Source: Pseudomonadota bacterium
GTDB lineage: Bacteria > Pseudomonadota > Alphaproteobacteria > Sphingomonadales > Sphingomonadaceae
Reading direction: 5' to 3'
Assembly: GCA_029781465.1 (NCBI GenBank)
Contig: JAKOWQ010000243.1
Location: forward strand, 1-15,961
Length of the DNA stretch: 15,961 nt
In this document: positions 14,090 to 15,961 of the stretch, piece by piece
How the letters are laid out: every line of letters begins with the position of its first letter
Position numbering within the stretch: position 1 is the stretch's first letter
The notes under the pieces: model-generated
The model's database searches: none
What the model saw: the letters and a program-made list of their open reading frames with translations, nothing else
What the model was told of the DNA's origin: nothing
Position numbers and translations under genes: made by a program

Positions 14090-15961
14090 GCATCGGTTCG
14101 ATGCTGGGATCGCGCCCGGCAAAAGCCCGGTACATCTGCGCATAATCCAGCGAGTGTCCCTTCGAGAGCACCATGTCGCGGAAGCGCTGGCCGTTGGCGC
14201 GGGTCATCCCGCCGTTGGCCTCGAACCATGCGAAGGCGTCGTGATCGAGCATTTCGGTCCACGAATAGGCATAGTACCCGGCGGCATAGCCGTTGGCCCA
14301 GATGTGGCGGAAATAGCTGGTGCGATAGCGGGTGGGCACGTGCGCCACGTCAAGCCCGGTCGATCCCAGCGCCTTGGCTTCGAAGGCATCGACATCCTGC
14401 TTGCCGGCATCGGCGGGCAGCGCGTGCCACTTGAGATCGAGCAGCGCCGCAGCGACGACCTCGCCCAGCGCATAGCCCTGGTTGAAATGCTTGGCCTTCT
14501 CGATCTTGGCAACCAGCGCGGCGGGCATCGGCGCGCCGGTCTGGTAATGCTTGGCGAAGTTCGCCAGCACCCGCGGCTCGGTCATCCAGTTTTCGTTGAA
14601 CTGGCTGGGGAATTCCACGAAATCGCGCGCGGTGTTGGTGCCCGCGATCGAGGGATAGCGCTGGTTGGACAGCATCCCGTGCAGCGCATGGCCAAACTCG
14701 TGGAACATGGTGCTGGCATCGTCCCAGCTGATCAGCGCGGGCTGGCCGGGGGCGGGCTTGGTGAAGTTCTCGACATTGAACACCACCGGCTTGGTGCCGA
14801 GCAGCGTGGTCTGATCGACAAAGTTCGACATCCACGCCCCACCCGACTTGTTGTCGCGCTTCCAGGGATCGAAATAGAATAGCGCCAGCTCCGAACCGTC
14901 GGCGTCGTAAACGGTGTAGACGGTCACATCGGGGTGATAGACCGGAATGTCGCTGCGCTTCTTGAAAGTCAGCCCATAGAGCTGGTTGGCGGCAAAGAAA
15001 ACGCCATTTTCCAGCACGTTGGTGATCTCAAGATAGGGCTTGATCTGGCTTTCGTCGAGGTCGTATTTGGCCTTGCGGAGCTTCTCCGAATAGAAATCCC
15101 AGTCCGCCGGGGTGACGGTGAACTTGCCGCCATCCTTGCGAATGAAGGTGTTGAGCTCGGCCGCCTCGCGCTGCTGGGCGGCAGCCAGGGCGGGGACCAT
15201 CTGCTCAAGGAAGCCGATCGCCTTGGCCGGGGTCTGGGCCATCTGGTTGGTCAGGACGTAGCTGGCATAGTCCGGATAACCGAGCAGCTTGGCCTTCTGC
15301 GCGCGCAGTTCGGCCAGTTCCTGCACCAGCGCGCGGGTATCGTTGGCGTCGCCGCGCTCGGAGCGCATCCAGCTATGCTCGAACAGCGCCTGGCGCGCGG
15401 CGCGGTTGCCCATCGAGGCGAGCAGCGGCTGCTGCGTGGTGTTCTGGAGCGGCAGGACATAGCTGCCAGCGGGCAGACCGCGATCCCCCGCCGTCTTCTG
15501 CGCGGCGGCGACATCGGCCTTGGACAGCCCCGCCAGCCAGCGCTTGTCGGTAAACGCCAGCGCGCCGTCCTTGGTGCCCTTGGTCAGCTTTTGCCCGAAA
15601 TCGGTCGACAAGGTGGAAAGCCGGGCGTTGACGCTTTTCAGCTCGGTCTTGTCGGCGGCGGACAGCAGCGCGCCGTTGCGCACCATGTTGTCATAAGTGA
15701 CTTCGAGCACCTGCATCTGATCGGCCTCAAGCCCCAGATCGGCGCGGCGCTCGTGAAGATACTTGATCCGCGCGAACAGCTTGTCGTTGAGCAGGATCGT
15801 ATCGCGCATGTCGGAAAGCTTGGGTGCGGTGCGGCTGTCGATCGCGTCGAGCGTGTCGTTGGTGTTGGCGCTGGTCAGCGCGGAAAAGACATAGAGCACG
15901 CGGGTCAGCATCTGGCCGGACTTTTCCAGCGCAACGATGGTGTTGTCGAAGGTGGGGGTAT
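14067..15961 (-). CDS. dcp: M3-family zinc metallopeptidase (peptidyl-dipeptidase Dcp type), 5' end missing
   Basis: Zinc peptidase of the M3A family (Dcp/oligopeptidase A group) that cleaves short peptides. The reading frame is open to the right edge: translation upstream of the Met codon at 15911 continues as TPTFDNTIVALEKSGQ, which belongs to the family N-terminal domain, so that Met is internal. About 630 codons are visible. Members are about 680-720 residues, so roughly 50-90 residues, including any signal peptide, lie outside. The active site HEFGH is at visible residues 420-424 (bases 14688-14702). The third zinc ligand Glu449 in DFVEFPSQ lies 25 residues after the second His, as in M3 enzymes. 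The C-terminal segment ANGYAAGYYAYSWTEML is also typical. Dcp versus OpdA cannot be settled from this fragment. The 3' end overlaps btuD. Confidence 0.93.
   Translation of the reverse strand, partial: TPTFDNTIVALEKSGQMLTRVLYVFSALTSANTNDTLDAIDSRTAPKLSDMRDTILLNDKLFARIKYLHERRADLGLEADQMQVLEVTYDNMVRNGALLSAADKTELKSVNARLSTLSTDFGQKLTKGTKDGALAFTDKRWLAGLSKADVAAAQKTAGDRGLPAGSYVLPLQNTTQQPLLASMGNRAARQALFEHSWMRSERGDANDTRALVQELAELRAQKAKLLGYPDYASYVLTNQMAQTPAKAIGFLEQMVPALAAAQQREAAELNTFIRKDGGKFTVTPADWDFYSEKLRKAKYDLDESQIKPYLEITNVLENGVFFAANQLYGLTFKKRSDIPVYHPDVTVYTVYDADGSELALFYFDPWKRDNKSGGAWMSNFVDQTTLLGTKPVVFNVENFTKPAPGQPALISWDDASTMFHEFGHALHGMLSNQRYPSIAGTNTARDFVEFPSQFNENWMTEPRVLANFAKHYQTGAPMPAALVAKIEKAKHFNQGYALGEVVAAALLDLKWHALPADAGKQDVDAFEAKALGSTGLDVAHVPTRYRTSYFRHIWANGYAAGYYAYSWTEMLDHDAFAWFEANGGMTRANGQRFRDMVLSKGHSLDYAQMYRAFAGRDPSIEPMLKARGLK
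14089..14105. terminator. Perfect stem-loop directly after the btuD stop
   Basis: AGCATCG (14089-14095) and CGATGCT (14099-14105) are exact reverse complements with a GTT loop. The repeat starts on the last base of the btuD stop codon and lies inside the last codons of the convergent metallopeptidase gene. No U-run follows in either direction, so it may protect the 3' end or assist Rho-dependent termination of the btu mRNA rather than terminate by itself. Confidence 0.35.

Noticed and set aside
15909..15911. Met codon at 15909-15911 as the start of the metallopeptidase
   Set aside because: The frame continues upstream to the edge with family-typical sequence (TPTFDNTIVALE), so the gene is truncated by the window, not by a start here.

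Overview
The window reads as chromosomal core sequence from a high-GC alphaproteobacterium, most likely a sphingomonad (Novosphingobium/Erythrobacteraceae type). The evidence is the strong G/C bias at codon third positions, the clustering of mdh, sucD, odhA, odhB and lpd, a small protein with the KAANDN motif I associate with alphaproteobacterial small proteins, and a short repeat inside the cobalamin riboswitch that resembles a dispersed sphingomonad repeat. The genus is an inference. I see no tRNA, rRNA, insertion sequence, phage gene or CRISPR array.

Left part (1-7405, minus strand): a TCA-cycle cluster transcribed leftwards as mdh - sucD - odhA - odhB - lpd. It encodes malate dehydrogenase, the alpha subunit of succinyl-CoA ligase, and all three components of the 2-oxoglutarate dehydrogenase complex. 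The lpd gene runs off the left edge. The beta subunit gene sucC, which often sits between mdh and sucD, is absent: only 24 bases separate the two genes. A candidate promoter lies in an AT-rich island at 7557-7585. Most junctions are 10-24 bases; the exception is a 115-base gap with a strong hairpin before odhA.

Middle (7406-9204, minus strand): a 106-residue uncharacterised small protein and a SleB/CwlJ-type cell wall hydrolase. Several inverted repeats lie in the gaps.

Right part (9205-14089, plus strand): a divergent region carries a candidate promoter and a clear cobalamin riboswitch with a visible L5-L13 kissing-loop pair. It is followed by a complete vitamin B12 import operon: btuB (TonB-dependent outer-membrane receptor), btuF (lipoprotein binding protein), btuC (permease) and btuD (ATPase). 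All three internal junctions are 4-base start/stop overlaps, so the genes are probably translationally coupled. Together they would carry cobalamin from outside the cell to the cytoplasm, with production shut down when cobalamin is plentiful.

Right edge (14067-15961, minus strand): an M3-family zinc metallopeptidase (Dcp type) whose 5' end lies outside the window. Its 3' end overlaps btuD tail to tail by 23 bases. A perfect stem-loop sits directly after the btuD stop codon.

I found no gene system that looks wholly new. The most interesting points are the architecture of the riboswitch leader, including the repeat inside it, the missing sucC, and the unexplained inverted repeats.
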